64,000 bases of DNA from Alphaproteobacteria bacterium AO1-B (GCA_001890945.1 MLAX01000004.1:310001-374000); one strand, 5' to 3'; numbered from the stretch's first letter, positions 44,072 through 53,980 are shown. Made by a program: numbers and translations. Notes: generated from the sequence alone by a model not told the origin.

Positions 44072-44090
44072 CGGTGTCTCTCCCATCGCA

Positions 44091-45290
44091 TCACAGGCGT
44101 TCAAGATAAGGTTCAAGGGCGGCCAGGCTGTCGAGATTATGGGCTGGCGCAAACAGATCGACATGGGGCAGGGCGGCCTGCACCCCGCCGGTTACCGGCT
44201 CGTAGCCATCCCACCCGATCATGGGGTTGAGCCAGACGATCCGCTTACAGCGTTTGCGAAGCCGGGCCATCTCTTCGCCGAGCTGGTCCGGTGTGCCCGT
44301 GTCATAGCCGTCGGAAAGGATCATCACACAGGTGCGGGAATGAATGACGCGGGCAGCGTGGGAACTGTTGAAGTCCGACAACGCCTCGCCGATCTTCGTC
44401 CCGCCGCCGATGCCCTGGGCCATCAGGCCCATCCGGTCGATCGCTCGCGTTGCGTCGCGTTCTGAAAGAGCGGATGAGACATGGACAAGCCGGGTGTGGA
44501 ACAGGAAGGCTTCGGCCTCCCGGAAGTTGTCGATGAGGCCGTGCACGAACCGTGTGAAGACACCGGTGTAATTGCTCATCGACCCGGAAGCATCGAGAAG
44601 GATCACCAGACGGAGCTGGCGCGCGCGCGGGCCCTTGCGGATCAACTCGATAGGCGTGCCGCCATGCGCTATTGAGTGACGGATCGTCTTGCGCAAGTCG
44701 AGCCGGGGACCCTTGCGCTTTTGCTTGTCCCGGCGCGTGAGGCGGATCCGCATGGCTCTGGCAAGTTTTTCCGCCAGTTCATGTGCCTTGGCCATTTGTT
44801 CCGGGTCATGGATATTGCGGAAGTCGGTCTTGCCGAGGTGGTCGGCAATGCTGGCACCCTCCCGGCGTCCCGACGGTGCCTCGTCGCTGGGTTCGTCCTC
44901 TTCGCCCGGAACCCGGTCGACATCGCCTGCGATGGTGTCCTGACGCGGTCCTTGGGCATCAACCATCTCGCGAATGGTTTTCATGGTCTTCTTGGAACTG
45001 CTGCCGGAGACCTTGATGCCGGATTTCACACCGCGTCCGAGCCAATAGGCGTCGAACACCTCATCGAATTTGGTCCAGTCCGACAAGCGGCCGCAGAAAA
45101 GGGCCCGGAACGCTTCCTTCAACCTGTGGGGACGTTTGATGGCATCGGAGCGAAGCAGCCGGATGGCATCTTCCGTCTCGCCAAGACCCACCTTGTAGCC
45201 GCTGTCGCGCAAGGAACGCACGAACCCGGCAAGGCGGATCCTGACTGCAGCGCCGAGATCGTCATGGTTGTCAAGATGAACGGAAGTCAT
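44091..45290 (-). CDS. coxE: CoxE, VWA-domain protein
   Basis: Protein of 399 residues with a C-terminal von Willebrand A domain. The MIDAS motif DASGSMSNY lies near 235, preceded by an Arg/Lys-rich linker (RRDKQKRKGPR) and an N-terminal helical region. CoxE works with the AAA ATPase CoxD to build the [CuSMoO2] centre of CO dehydrogenase. It starts three bases after the coxD stop. Confidence 0.92.
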   Translation of the reverse strand: MTSVHLDNHDDLGAAVRIRLAGFVRSLRDSGYKVGLGETEDAIRLLRSDAIKRPHRLKEAFRALFCGRLSDWTKFDEVFDAYWLGRGVKSGIKVSGSSSKKTMKTIREMVDAQGPRQDTIAGDVDRVPGEEDEPSDEAPSGRREGASIADHLGKTDFRNIHDPEQMAKAHELAEKLARAMRIRLTRRDKQKRKGPRLDLRKTIRHSIAHGGTPIELIRKGPRARQLRLVILLDASGSMSNYTGVFTRFVHGLIDNFREAEAFLFHTRLVHVSSALSERDATRAIDRMGLMAQGIGGGTKIGEALSDFNSSHAARVIHSRTCVMILSDGYDTGTPDQLGEEMARLRKRCKRIVWLNPMIGWDGYEPVTGGVQAALPHVDLFAPAHNLDSLAALEPYLERL

Positions 45291-45293
45291 GGC

Positions 45294-46178
45294 TCAGGCC
45301 ACCTTTCCAAGAAGCCGGTCGGTGACTTCCGGAGTAATGCGGGCCTGGTCTTCGCGTGTCTTCAGAACACAGACCAGAGTATCGAAAACCGTCTCACGCT
45401 GCTCATGCAGATTTTTTGTGCCGAGGCCGACAAGGGCAGCCGCCCAGTCGATGGTTTCTGCGACGCCCGGCACCTTCATCAGGTCTTCCTTGCGCAACTT
45501 GCCCATCAGTTCGGCGATTTGCAGGGCAAGCGCAGTGTCCAGTCCCTCTACCCGGCTCGAAAGAATGCGCGCTTCGCGGCTGGTGTCTGGGTAATCGACA
45601 TAGTGATAAAGGCACCGGCGGCGCAGTGCATCGGACAGCTCCCGTGTTCCGTTCGAAGTCAGGATGACCCGGGGAATGCTTTTGGCTTCGATGGTGCCGA
45701 GTTCGGGAATGGAGACCTGAAAGTCGGACAGGAGTTCCAATAGGAACGCCTCGAATTCTTCATCGGCCCTGTCGACTTCATCGATCAGAAGGACCGGTGC
45801 CTTGTCCTGGCGGATTGCAGCCAGAAGGGGACGTTCCAGAAGGTACTTTTCGGAAAACACCGCCTCTTCAACGGTGTCCGCATCGTCGCCGGCACCTTCC
45901 CGTGCCTTGATGGCAAGCAGTTGGCGCTGATAGTTCCATTCGTAAATCGCGTCGGAACGGTCCAGGCCCTCATAGCATTGCAAACGGATCAGATCCGTGT
46001 GGTCCAGCTTTGCGAGCGCTTTGGCGACTTCCGTTTTACCGACCCCGGCTTCCCCTTCCAGAAGCAAAGGCCTGTTCAGCATCTCGGTGAGGAGAAGGGC
46101 CATGGCAAGGCCATTGTCTGCAACATATCCGGTGGCAGCGAGCGCTTCGGCGAGTGTGTCTTTTGTCTGGGTCGTCAT
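45294..46178 (-). CDS. coxD: CoxD, MoxR-family AAA+ ATPase
   Basis: AAA+ chaperone of 294 residues. Walker A GEAGVGKTEVAKAL is at about 40-53, Walker B VLLIDEVDRADEEFEAF around 130, sensor-1 ILTSNGTREL (~170) and the arginine finger region ALRRRCLYHY. CoxD partially unfolds CoxL so that sulfur and copper can be inserted at the molybdenum site. It follows a tiny ORF and coxL on the same strand. Confidence 0.93.
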   Translation of the reverse strand: MTTQTKDTLAEALAATGYVADNGLAMALLLTEMLNRPLLLEGEAGVGKTEVAKALAKLDHTDLIRLQCYEGLDRSDAIYEWNYQRQLLAIKAREGAGDDADTVEEAVFSEKYLLERPLLAAIRQDKAPVLLIDEVDRADEEFEAFLLELLSDFQVSIPELGTIEAKSIPRVILTSNGTRELSDALRRRCLYHYVDYPDTSREARILSSRVEGLDTALALQIAELMGKLRKEDLMKVPGVAETIDWAAALVGLGTKNLHEQRETVFDTLVCVLKTREDQARITPEVTDRLLGKVA

Positions 46179-46198
46179 GGTCTGTTCGGCTGGGCCAG

Positions 46199-46351
46199 TC
46201 AGCTGGACGCCAGCGCCTTTTCAGATTTTTCGTTGGCCGGTTTCGGCCAGACCACAAAACCATTCGCGACGGCGATTTCGAACACACGCCGGGACGGTGC
46301 ATTGATTGGAAGAAGCAGATTATCGGCCTGCAGCGCATCAGTGAGTGTCAT
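46199..46351 (-). CDS. 50-residue hypothetical protein between coxL and coxD
   Basis: Not recognised. A 50-codon ORF begins at ATG 46351, with AAGGA seven bases upstream, and ends 20 bases before coxD. The product starts MTLTDALQADNLLLPINAP and continues with RRVFEIAVANGFVVWPKP before a charged tail. Its good ribosome site, lack of overlap and fit between two operon genes favour expression. It might be a small CODH assembly factor or a spacer translated for coupling. Confidence 0.5.
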   Translation of the reverse strand: MTLTDALQADNLLLPINAPSRRVFEIAVANGFVVWPKPANEKSEKALASS

Positions 46352-46411
46352 AAAATCGTCCTTGAATTGTCCCCCTCCCGGCCCCGGGAGGGAGATCCCA
46401 TTCGATTGGGC

Positions 46412-48832
46412 TTAGCTGTGCGCGCCAAGATCCTTGGCCGCCTGCCAGACACGCCAGGCATCATGCGGCATCTGGATGTGCGTTGAGCCCAGGAACTGGA
46501 ACGCATCGTTGACCGCGTTGGAGAAGGCCGGAACGCCGCCGACGTTCGGGCTTTCACCGACCCCCTTGGCACCAATCGGGTGATGCGGGCTCGGGGTGAC
46601 CGTGTGATCGGTTTCCCAATGCGGCGTTTCTACGGCGGTTGGCAGGAAGAAGTCCATGAACGATGCGCCCATGACATTGCCGTTTTCGTCGTATCGAATT
46701 TCCTGGCCCATCGCGATGGCGAATGCCTCGGTCAAACCGCCATGCACCTGTCCTTCGATGATCATCGGGTTGATGCGGGTGCCACAATCGTCCAGTGCGT
46801 AGAACCGCCGTGTCTTGGCAACGCCCGTATCGACATCGATGTCCATGACACAGAAGTACGCGCCGAACGGATAGGTCATGTTGGGCGGGTCATAGTAGCT
46901 GACCGCTTCCAGACCTGGCTCCATGTTCGGCGGTGGAGCGTTGTAGGCTGCCCAGGCAATTTCCTTCATCGACTTGCGGGCCTGCGGATTGCCTTTCACC
47001 TGGAACCCGTCGATGTCCCACTCCAGGTCGTACTCGGAGACTTCCAGCATGTGCGCCGCGATCATCTGGGCCTTGTTGCGGATTTTCCGCGCAGCAAGCG
47101 CTATAGCAGCACCCGCGACCGGCGTCGACCGTGAGCCGTAGGTCCCGAGACCATAAGGCGCCGTATCCGTGTTGCCTTCCTCGACCATGATATCGTCAGC
47201 CGGGATACCGATCTCGGTCGCGATGATCTGGGCCCAGGTGGTCTCATGGCCCTGGCCCTGGGATTTTGTGCCCATGCGCGAGATCACCGAGCCTGTCGGA
47301 TGGACACGGATTTCCGCACTGTCGAACATGGCAACACCGAGGATGTCACAGTTCTTCGACGGGCCGGCGCCGACAATTTCGGTGAAGAACGAAATGCCGA
47401 TGCCCATGATTTCGCGAGTTTCTCCGCGTTTAAAGGCCTCTTGTTTGGCTTTTTGTTCTTCGCGCAGCTGGCGGTAGCCGATGGTGTCCATCGCCTTTTG
47501 CATGGCCGTGTGGTAGTCGCCGCTGTCATACTCCCAGCCGAGTGCCGACTGATATGGGAACTGTTCCTGCTTGACGAAATTCTTCATACGAAGATCGGCT
47601 GGGTCCATCTCCAGCTTCTGTGCCAGGATGTCCATGGCCCGTTCAATGCAGTAGGCTGCTTCCGTCACCCGGAAGGAACAGCGGTAGGCAACCCCGCCCG
47701 GTGCCTTGTTGGTGTAGACCCCGTCGACCTCAAGATGGGCGGTCGGGAAATCATAGGAGCCGGTGACGATGTTGAAGAACCCGGCGGGCCATTTGGACGG
47801 GTCGGCGCAGGCATCAAAACCGCCATGGTCGGCGAGCACGTGCACTTTCAGTCCGGTCACGGTGCCGTCATTCTTTGCGGCGATTTCCGTGGTCATGTGA
47901 TAGTCGCGGGCAAAGGATGTGGTGGAGAGGTTCTCCATCCGGTCCTCAACCCATTTCACCGGAACCCCTGTGACGATCGACGCAACAATTGAGCAGATGT
48001 AGCCTGGGTAAGCGCCCACCTTGTTGCCGAAGCCGCCGCCGATATCCGGCGCGATCACATGGATCTTGTGCTCCGGAATGGTTGACAGCAGCGAGGCAAC
48101 CGTCCGGATAACATGCGGCGCCTGGAAGGTGCCCCAGACCGTCAGCTCTCCCTTCATCTTGTCCATGGACGCAACACACTGGCAGGTCTCCAGCGGTGAC
48201 GGGTGTGTGCGGTGATAGGAGATCATCTCCTCGATGGTGACGTCGGCGTCGGAAAATGCTTTGGCGGTTTCGTCCTTGTCGCCCACTTGCCATTTGAAGA
48301 TGTGGTTGTGGTGATCGCGCGGTCCGTGTGCGCCTTCTGTCTTGCCTTCAAGATCGGGCCGCAGGACGGGTGCGTCCGGGTCCATGGCCTTGAACGGATC
48401 GATCAGCACCGGCAGCTCTTCGTATTCGACTTCAACGAGCTGGATGGCATCATCCGCAATATAGCGGTTTTCCGCCACGACAAAGGCGACTTCCTGGTTC
48501 TGGTAGAGGACCTTGCCATCGGCCAGAACCATCTGGACGTCACCAGCAAGTGTCGGCATCCAGGCAAGGTTTACACCCTTCAGGTCTTCCGCCGTCAAAA
48601 CGGCAATCACGCCTGGGATCTTGAGCGCTTCTGAAGCATCGATCTTGGTGATCTTTGCGTGCGGGTAGGGCGAGCGCACGAAATCACCGAACACCATGCC
48701 CGGCAGTTTGAGATCGTCCACATACTGGCCCTGGCCTTGCGTGAAGCGGATGTCTTCTACGCGCTTGCGCTTGCAGCCCATGCCTTCGAGGGCTGCTTCC
48801 CGCTGTTCCCGTGTAGGGGTCATGTCGTTCAT
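46412..48832 (-). CDS. coxL: CoxL, form I aerobic CO dehydrogenase large subunit
   Basis: Molybdenum-copper catalytic subunit, 806 residues. The active-site loop AYRCSFR, with copper-binding Cys385, defines form I (true CO-oxidising) enzymes; form II relatives carry AYRGAGR instead. Cofactor-contact segments GGGFGNK near 270, GSRSTPVAG near 573 and the catalytic Glu in [11 protein letters not shown] near 760 are present. It oxidises CO to CO2 at air-level oxygen, passing electrons via CoxS and CoxM. The start overlaps coxS by four bases. Confidence 0.97.
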   Translation of the reverse strand: MNDMTPTREQREAALEGMGCKRKRVEDIRFTQGQGQYVDDLKLPGMVFGDFVRSPYPHAKITKIDASEALKIPGVIAVLTAEDLKGVNLAWMPTLAGDVQMVLADGKVLYQNQEVAFVVAENRYIADDAIQLVEVEYEELPVLIDPFKAMDPDAPVLRPDLEGKTEGAHGPRDHHNHIFKWQVGDKDETAKAFSDADVTIEEMISYHRTHPSPLETCQCVASMDKMKGELTVWGTFQAPHVIRTVASLLSTIPEHKIHVIAPDIGGGFGNKVGAYPGYICSIVASIVTGVPVKWVEDRMENLSTTSFARDYHMTTEIAAKNDGTVTGLKVHVLADHGGFDACADPSKWPAGFFNIVTGSYDFPTAHLEVDGVYTNKAPGGVAYRCSFRVTEAAYCIERAMDILAQKLEMDPADLRMKNFVKQEQFPYQSALGWEYDSGDYHTAMQKAMDTIGYRQLREEQKAKQEAFKRGETREIMGIGISFFTEIVGAGPSKNCDILGVAMFDSAEIRVHPTGSVISRMGTKSQGQGHETTWAQIIATEIGIPADDIMVEEGNTDTAPYGLGTYGSRSTPVAGAAIALAARKIRNKAQMIAAHMLEVSEYDLEWDIDGFQVKGNPQARKSMKEIAWAAYNAPPPNMEPGLEAVSYYDPPNMTYPFGAYFCVMDIDVDTGVAKTRRFYALDDCGTRINPMIIEGQVHGGLTEAFAIAMGQEIRYDENGNVMGASFMDFFLPTAVETPHWETDHTVTPSPHHPIGAKGVGESPNVGGVPAFSNAVNDAFQFLGSTHIQMPHDAWRVWQAAKDLGAHS

Positions 48833-49338
48833 TCTGCAGCCTCCTGGAAATCAGCGCCGTTGAGTTTGGCGGCGGCATACTGGATGGCTTTGACGATGTT
48901 CTGGTATCCGGTGCACCGGCACAGGTTGCCGGCGATCCCCATGCGGATTTCGTCTTCCGTTGGGTTCGGGTTTTCCTTCAAGAGAACATGCGCCCGCATG
49001 ATCATGCCCGGTGTGCAGTAGCCGCACTGGAGACCGTGCATCTGCCGGAAACCTTCCTGAAGCGCAGATAATGTGCCGTCCGGGTTGGCCATGCCTTCGA
49101 CGGTCGTAAGATCTGCGCCGTTGGCTTGCGCTGCGAACATCGTGCAGGCCTTGACCGACATGCCGTTCATTTCGATGGTGCAGGCCCCACAGTGGGATGT
49201 TTCGCAACCAATATGCGGGCCGGTGATGTCGAGATCTTCCCGCAGGAAGTGGATCAGAAGCGTGCGCGGCTCCACGAAGCGCTGCACCTTCTTGCCGTTG
49301 ACGGTCATGGTGACCGGGATTTGTTCAATATCGCTCAT
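48829..49338 (-). CDS. coxS: CoxS, [2Fe-2S] small subunit of CO dehydrogenase
   Basis: Iron-sulfur subunit of 169 residues. The plant-type cluster motif [11 protein letters not shown] (~43-53) is followed by the second cluster cysteines in QCGYCTPGM and [11 protein letters not shown] (~100-140). It relays electrons from molybdenum to FAD in CoxM. The frame overlaps coxL and is 23 bases after coxM. Confidence 0.96.
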   Translation of the reverse strand: MSDIEQIPVTMTVNGKKVQRFVEPRTLLIHFLREDLDITGPHIGCETSHCGACTIEMNGMSVKACTMFAAQANGADLTTVEGMANPDGTLSALQEGFRQMHGLQCGYCTPGMIMRAHVLLKENPNPTEDEIRMGIAGNLCRCTGYQNIVKAIQYAAAKLNGADFQEAAE

Positions 49339-49361
49339 TCTTGTCTCTCCCTCGTCCCCGG

Positions 49362-50228
49362 TCAGCTGCTTGCGCGCTCTGCTGCGCGGGCCAGCGCGCG
49401 TTCCAGCATCACGCCCGCCATTTTCGTGCGGTATTCGGCTGGACCGCGTCCATCGGATGCCGGTTCGGTGATGGCCTCTGCGGCTGCGACAGCTCTCTTC
49501 ACGGTCTCTGCGTCCAAAGCAGACCCGGTCAGGATCTCGCCTGCCTCAGCGGCAAAAAGCGGAGTGTCGGCCACATTTGTGAGGGCTATAGAACAGGATG
49601 CGACGGTGCCGCCGTTCATCGTGAGGACGACTGCTGCGGCGGCGGTAGCGTAGTCACCCACCTTGCGCTTCAGTTTTTCATAAGCATAACCATGGCCCGT
49701 CGCCGGTGTCGGGATCCGAACAGCGGTCAGAATTTCTTCCGGCGCCAGTGCCGTGAAATAGGCGGCCTCGTAAAACTCGCGCGCAGCGACTTCGCGGTCG
49801 CCGTCCGGGCCGGTCAGCACATAACTTGCGTTAAGGCATTGCATCAGGGCGGGCATGTCGTTGCCCGGATCGCCGTTAGCGACGTTGCCACCGAGTGTAC
49901 CGAGATACCGGATTTGAGGATCGGCGATCAGCAGGGATGTTTCGCGAATGATGGGAAGTTTTGCGGCAAGGAGATCCGACTGGATCATCTCATGTTGGGT
50001 GGTCATCGCTCCGATGACGATGGTTCCACTGTCTTCCGAAATGCCCTTAAGGCTTTCGACGCCGGCAAGATCTATCAGATGTTCCGGTGCCGCCATTCGC
50101 AGCTTCATCATTGGGATCAGGCTGTGGCCTCCGGATAGCGGCCGGGCTTCATCGCCGTGTTCGGCCAGGATCGCCACTGCTTCTTTGACAGTCGCTGGCC
50201 GGTGATATGTGAATTCACCTGGGATCAC
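49362..50228 (-). CDS. coxM: CoxM, FAD-binding medium subunit of CO dehydrogenase
   Basis: Flavoprotein subunit of 288 residues. FAD-contact motifs [14 protein letters not shown] (~32-45) and [17 protein letters not shown] (~105-121) are present. I start at GTG 50228, giving the typical opening [13 protein letters not shown]; it is preceded by GGGAGGAGAAAGAC, which an upstream ATG reading would translate. First gene of coxMSL-DEFG, with a 423-base non-coding region upstream. Confidence 0.94.
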   Translation of the reverse strand: MIPGEFTYHRPATVKEAVAILAEHGDEARPLSGGHSLIPMMKLRMAAPEHLIDLAGVESLKGISEDSGTIVIGAMTTQHEMIQSDLLAAKLPIIRETSLLIADPQIRYLGTLGGNVANGDPGNDMPALMQCLNASYVLTGPDGDREVAAREFYEAAYFTALAPEEILTAVRIPTPATGHGYAYEKLKRKVGDYATAAAAVVLTMNGGTVASCSIALTNVADTPLFAAEAGEILTGSALDAETVKRAVAAAEAITEPASDGRGPAEYRTKMAGVMLERALARAAERASS

Positions 50229-50651
50229 GTCTTTCTCCTCCCTCATGCAGCTTAAACGGTTGGGCGGTTGTCCGAGATCTGGACAGGCCCTTTCGTTTGA
50301 GTACGGCGCTCTCCCACGCGCCTCATTTGACAATAAGCGTCGCAGTTGCTGCAGCGCACTCTCAAGGAAACCTGCACAAATGACCTAGGAGTTTGCACGG
50401 AATACGTTTACTCCCTCACGAATTACGTCATCATTGCTGACGCTTTTTGTGAAAAAATCGATATTTTTGACTATAGTGTGGGGATAAATTTGTTTGAAAT
50501 GTCAGTAATTTAAGGATATCGAATTTCCAATTGACCTGTGGCTGTGCAGCGAAAAGCCAGAAAAGCGGTCTGGTTCACGAAATGCGGCCTTTGCACGCGT
50601 ATGTTGCACTGCGTGCTGGGCGTTTTGCCGAAGGAAACCGATAGTAAGATG
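50229..50651 (-). promoter_or_regulatory. Upstream region of the cox operon
   Basis: No gene seen in these 423 bases. It is AT-rich from 50400 to 50520. Notable items are an inverted repeat CGTCA-N7-TGACG at 50426-50442 and AAAAAATCGATATTTTTGAC at 50452-50471, close to a possible -10 TATAGT on the minus strand. The flanking MHYT-LytTR regulator is the best candidate to act here; LytTR domains bind paired short direct repeats, which I could not define. Confidence 0.5.
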
Positions 50652-51920
50652 CTAGTGAGCGGGAGCCGGGTCGGGCTCTGGAGCGTTGGTCGCCGACATT
50701 GTCGTGAGCTGGGATTTGACACGGCTCAAGCGAGAGCGGCTGACTGGTACGGTCTGCCCGGCGTCGCCTTGCAGGACCAGTAGGCCACCATCACCGGATC
50801 TCTTGAAGGAAGCGACACATGCAAGGTTCACGATGTGGCTCCGGTGCACCCGGTTGAAAGTTTTGCTGTCCAGCTGACGCTCGGCTTCGCTTATGGATAA
50901 GGGACAGAAATACTCCCGTGATCCGTCGAACAGCTTCGTGTAATGCGCATCTGCATGGATGGCCACGATCTCCGTTGTGGCGATCTGAGTTTTTTGACCG
51001 TCATGTTCGATCGGCAGCATCCTTTTTGCCGTCAATTTCTGTGCTTGGATCGGAGTGGCGGCGGACTGTAAGCCATGGGCAGTACGTTTGGAGGTCTGCT
51101 CGGGTTTGGCAGAAGACGAACCTCCGGAATTCGCTTCCGCAGCCGCAGGGCTCGCTGGTGTTGCGGCTGGCAAAGCAAGCTCATCATCGAAGTGGGGAGC
51201 CTCATCCCCTTCAAGAGGCTGTTCCGGGACAAGCTTGAGCAGAAAAAGACCGGAGACAAGAAAAGCCACACAGGACACCAAAATGGCGAGAGTTCCGGGG
51301 TCTAGGGCCGGAGCAAGTGAGGGTGTTGGCGAAACAAGCGGTTCAACGGTCAAGCCGGCCATCGCGATGTAGTGCATTGCAGAGATCGCAAGCGCCATCA
51401 CTACAGCGGAAAAAAACATTGGTGGCCGTCGTCCGGGGCCGAATAAGAGCCAGAGCGCAAGGCCTGAGGCGTTAAAGGCGATCAAGAAACTGGCAAATAC
51501 ATAGGCCGTGTCATGAGACAAACTTAACGAGAGATGCAACGCGTACATTCCTAGATAGTGCATCGTGCATATCCCGGCCCCCATGACAAAGGCTGCGATC
51601 CCAAGGCGAACGGGCGTCAGTTGGCGATTGCTGGCCGCAAACACGCCGATACCGACGACCAGCACACAGACGAGAAAGGAAAGAAGGGTCGGCAATACAA
51701 GAAAGTTTGTCAGGACGGGCAGGCGGGCGGCGAGCATGCCGACAAAATGCATCGACCAAATCGCAAGTGCGAGTGTGAGCGCGGCTCCGGCCAACAGCAA
51801 GCGCCGACGGGGTTCAGTCGACGTACGGACTTGGACAGCCAAACCCAAACCAACAAAGCTGCCCTGAAACGCCATTATCAGGGAAAGCGCCACGAGCCAG
51901 GGCTCGTGCGTCACTGTCAT
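50652..51920 (-). CDS. MHYT-LytTR membrane regulator (CoxC/CoxH-like)
   Basis: Membrane-bound regulator of 422 residues. The N-terminal MHYT domain has seven helices with the repeated motifs SMHFVGM, TMHYLGM and AMHYIAM; its Met/His residues are thought to hold copper and sense gases such as CO. After an Ala/Pro/Ser-rich linker (~235-300), a C-terminal LytTR domain (~310-405; IHADAHYTKL, FNRVHRSHIVNL) binds DNA. Afipia has two such proteins, CoxC and CoxH; here one lies upstream of coxM on the same strand. GGGAGGA supports ATG 51920. Confidence 0.85.
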   Translation of the reverse strand: MTVTHEPWLVALSLIMAFQGSFVGLGLAVQVRTSTEPRRRLLLAGAALTLALAIWSMHFVGMLAARLPVLTNFLVLPTLLSFLVCVLVVGIGVFAASNRQLTPVRLGIAAFVMGAGICTMHYLGMYALHLSLSLSHDTAYVFASFLIAFNASGLALWLLFGPGRRPPMFFSAVVMALAISAMHYIAMAGLTVEPLVSPTPSLAPALDPGTLAILVSCVAFLVSGLFLLKLVPEQPLEGDEAPHFDDELALPAATPASPAAAEANSGGSSSAKPEQTSKRTAHGLQSAATPIQAQKLTAKRMLPIEHDGQKTQIATTEIVAIHADAHYTKLFDGSREYFCPLSISEAERQLDSKTFNRVHRSHIVNLACVASFKRSGDGGLLVLQGDAGQTVPVSRSRLSRVKSQLTTMSATNAPEPDPAPAH

Positions 51921-52019
51921 TGTGAGCGTCCTCCCACTCAACATCATTCTCAGAACGAAGCAGTGTTCTGAATTCAGGATAAGTGAAGAAGTGGCTCAGG
52001 CCAAGTTTCCAGTTTTTAA

Positions 52020-52063
52020 TGCAACTCATTCGCAATAAGCTTGACACTTGCGAATGAGTTGCA
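52020..52063 (+). promoter_or_regulatory. Large inverted repeat operator of sitABCD
   Basis: A perfect 16-base inverted repeat (TGCAACTCATTCGCAA and TTGCGAATGAGTTGCA) with 12 bases between arms. Each arm is itself an imperfect dyad, TGCRANTNANTYGCA, resembling the boxes of Fur-family Mur/manganese regulators. The spacer holds TTGACA (52041-52046), 17 bases before ATATCA, so bound repressor would cover the promoter. Confidence 0.75.
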
Positions 52064-52107
52064 ATATCACTTGCATCAGGGTCAAACGCTTTGTGTGTGA
52101 GGTTTCA

Positions 52108-53007
52108 GTGAAAAAGACTGCTTTATTTGCTGCTGTGGCAGCGGTCGCGATGATGTCCGAGCAAAGCGCTTGGGCAGAAGATAAGATGAAGGTTGTTACG
52201 ACCTTTACAGTCATTGCCGACATGGCCTCAAATGTTGCCGGTGATGCGGCTGAGGTGGTGTCCATCACCAAGCCAGGCGCTGAAATTCATGGGTATGAAC
52301 CGACGCCGCAGGACATCGTACGGGCCTCCGATGCCGACCTAATTCTATGGAACGGTATGAACCTGGAGCTTTGGTTTGAACAATTTCTTTCAAACCTCGG
52401 AAACATCCCGTCGGCGACACTGACAGACGGCATTGATCCGATTTCCATCAGAAGCGGGGCCTACGAGGGCAAGCCCAACCCCCACGCCTGGATGGGCCTC
52501 AACAATGCGCAGGTCTACATCGACAACATTGCAGCTGCTTTTTCTGCTCAAGATCCGGCCAACGCGGACGTCTACAAACAGAATGCGGAAGCTTACAAAG
52601 AGCAGTTGCGCGGCGTGATCGAACCGCTTCGTGAGACAATCGCACAAGTTCCGGAAGACAAGCGTTGGCTTGTGACTTGTGAAGGTGCGTTTAGTTATCT
52701 TGCGCGCGATTTCGGCATGAAGGAACTGTACCTGTGGCCGATGAATGCTGATCAGGTTGGGACACCGCAACAGGTCCGCTCGGTTATTGACGGCGTAAAA
52801 GAAAACAACATCCCGGTGGTCTTTTGTGAAAGCACGGTCAATACAGCGCCTGCTGAACAGGTCGCCCGGGAGACTGGCGCGAGTTATGGCGGGGTGCTTT
52901 ATGTCGATTCACTCAGCGAAGCCGACGGGCAGGTCCCGACCTATCTCGACCTTCTACGGGTGACCTCAACAACGGTCGCCGAAGGGTTGGAAAGCGCGAC
53001 CAATTGA
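52108..53007 (+). CDS. sitA: Mn/Fe ABC transporter substrate-binding protein SitA
   Basis: Cluster A-I metal-binding protein of 299 residues. A signal peptide (~1-24, AWAED) leads. Likely ligands are His in GAEIHGYEPTPQD (~68), His in NPHAWMG (~130), Glu in VTCEGAFSYL (~195) and Asp in LYVDSLSE (~270): the Glu, and the absence of a His-rich loop, favour manganese or iron over zinc. The start is GTG 52108 after GAGG; longer readings run into the operator. Followed by a strong hairpin and sitB. Confidence 0.9.
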   Translation: MKKTALFAAVAAVAMMSEQSAWAEDKMKVVTTFTVIADMASNVAGDAAEVVSITKPGAEIHGYEPTPQDIVRASDADLILWNGMNLELWFEQFLSNLGNIPSATLTDGIDPISIRSGAYEGKPNPHAWMGLNNAQVYIDNIAAAFSAQDPANADVYKQNAEAYKEQLRGVIEPLRETIAQVPEDKRWLVTCEGAFSYLARDFGMKELYLWPMNADQVGTPQQVRSVIDGVKENNIPVVFCESTVNTAPAEQVARETGASYGGVLYVDSLSEADGQVPTYLDLLRVTSTTVAEGLESATN

Positions 53008-53012
53008 TTTTT

Positions 53013-53036
53013 CCGCGGCGCCTTTTGGTGCCGCGG
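53013..53036 (+). other. Intercistronic hairpin between sitA and sitB
   Basis: A ten base-pair stem (CCGCGGCGCC / GGTGCCGCGG, one G-T pair, loop TTTT) begins six bases after the sitA stop, with a CTCTTCC run after it. Probably a partial terminator or 3'-stabiliser that keeps the receptor in excess. Confidence 0.65.
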
Positions 53037-53080
53037 CTCTTCCCCGGCGGACCGGTTTTTGTAATGATTGGATTTGTTGA

Positions 53081-53980
53081 ATGTTGAAGGTCATCGAGGA
53101 GCCGGAGTTGGCATCGACAAACTTGGTGTCAGATATCGGGATCTCCGCAGAGGACGTGACCGTAACTTACCGCAATGGCCATACCGCGCTTTGGAACGCC
53201 AGTTTTGAGATCCCGCGTGGTACAGTCACCGCACTCGTCGGCGTCAACGGGGCCGGTAAATCAACACTCTTCAAGGCTATCATGGGCTTTGTGCCAGCTG
53301 CCAAGGGAACCATTCAACTTCTGGGCATAAGCGTCAAAGAAGCGCTTCGCAAAAACCTCGTCGCTTACGTACCGCAGTCGGAAGAAGTCGACTGGTCGTT
53401 TCCGGTGTTGGTCGAAGACGTTGTTATGATGGGCCGGTATGGCCACATGGGGTTCTTGCGCCGTCCCAAACAGTCCGATCACGATGCTGTTGCCGAAGCC
53501 CTCGTCCGGGTCAACATGCAGGATTACCGGAAGCGCCAGATCGGGGAACTGTCTGGTGGTCAGCGCAAACGTGTGTTCCTCGCGCGGGCATTGGCACAAG
53601 ACGGCCAAGTCATTCTGCTCGATGAACCGTTCACGGGCGTCGACGTGAAAACCGAGGAACAGATTATCGAACTCCTTGGAGAATTGCGGGCCGAAGGACG
53701 TGTGATGCTGGTCTCCACTCACAATCTCGGATCTGTACCGGAATTCTGTGACCGCACTGTGCTCGTCAAGGGAACGGTGCTGGCCTTTGGCCCCACCGAA
53801 ACGACGTTCACCCGTGAGAACCTGGAGCAGGCCTTTGGCGGCGTTCTCCGGCATTTTACCATCAGCGATCAGACGTTGCACACGGATGGGGATGACCGGA
53901 AGGTGACCATTTTGACCGATGATGAACGCCCATTTGTTCAATATGGAGATGAAACGCAAACGGCCGAGAAACGGCCATGA
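53081..53980 (+). CDS. sitB: Mn/Fe ABC transporter ATP-binding protein SitB
   Basis: ATPase of 299 residues. Walker A GVNGAGKS at about 53-60, signature [12 protein letters not shown] near 152-163, Walker [12 protein letters not shown] and the switch histidine in LVSTHN follow. The C-terminal ~50 residues form a family-specific extension. The first ATG has no clear ribosome site; TTG 53108 with GAGGAG upstream is an alternative that removes nine residues. Overlaps sitC by ATGA. Confidence 0.92.
   Translation: MLKVIEEPELASTNLVSDIGISAEDVTVTYRNGHTALWNASFEIPRGTVTALVGVNGAGKSTLFKAIMGFVPAAKGTIQLLGISVKEALRKNLVAYVPQSEEVDWSFPVLVEDVVMMGRYGHMGFLRRPKQSDHDAVAEALVRVNMQDYRKRQIGELSGGQRKRVFLARALAQDGQVILLDEPFTGVDVKTEEQIIELLGELRAEGRVMLVSTHNLGSVPEFCDRTVLVKGTVLAFGPTETTFTRENLEQAFGGVLRHFTISDQTLHTDGDDRKVTILTDDERPFVQYGDETQTAEKRP

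Noticed and set aside
42695-44230. 511-codon plus-strand ORF across coxG, coxF and coxE
   Set aside because: Antisense to three well-supported cox genes and without protein-family character.
44676-45743. 355-codon plus-strand ORF across coxE and coxD
   Set aside because: Antisense shadow of the VWA and AAA+ coding frames.
46036-46338. 100-codon minus-strand ORF overlapping coxD
   Set aside because: Out of frame with coxD and with the 50-residue ORF, Arg/Trp-rich, no ribosome site.
50510-50722. 70-codon minus-strand ORF in the cox upstream region
   Set aside because: Overlaps the regulator gene end, has no ribosome site and low-complexity Ser/Arg/Pro composition.
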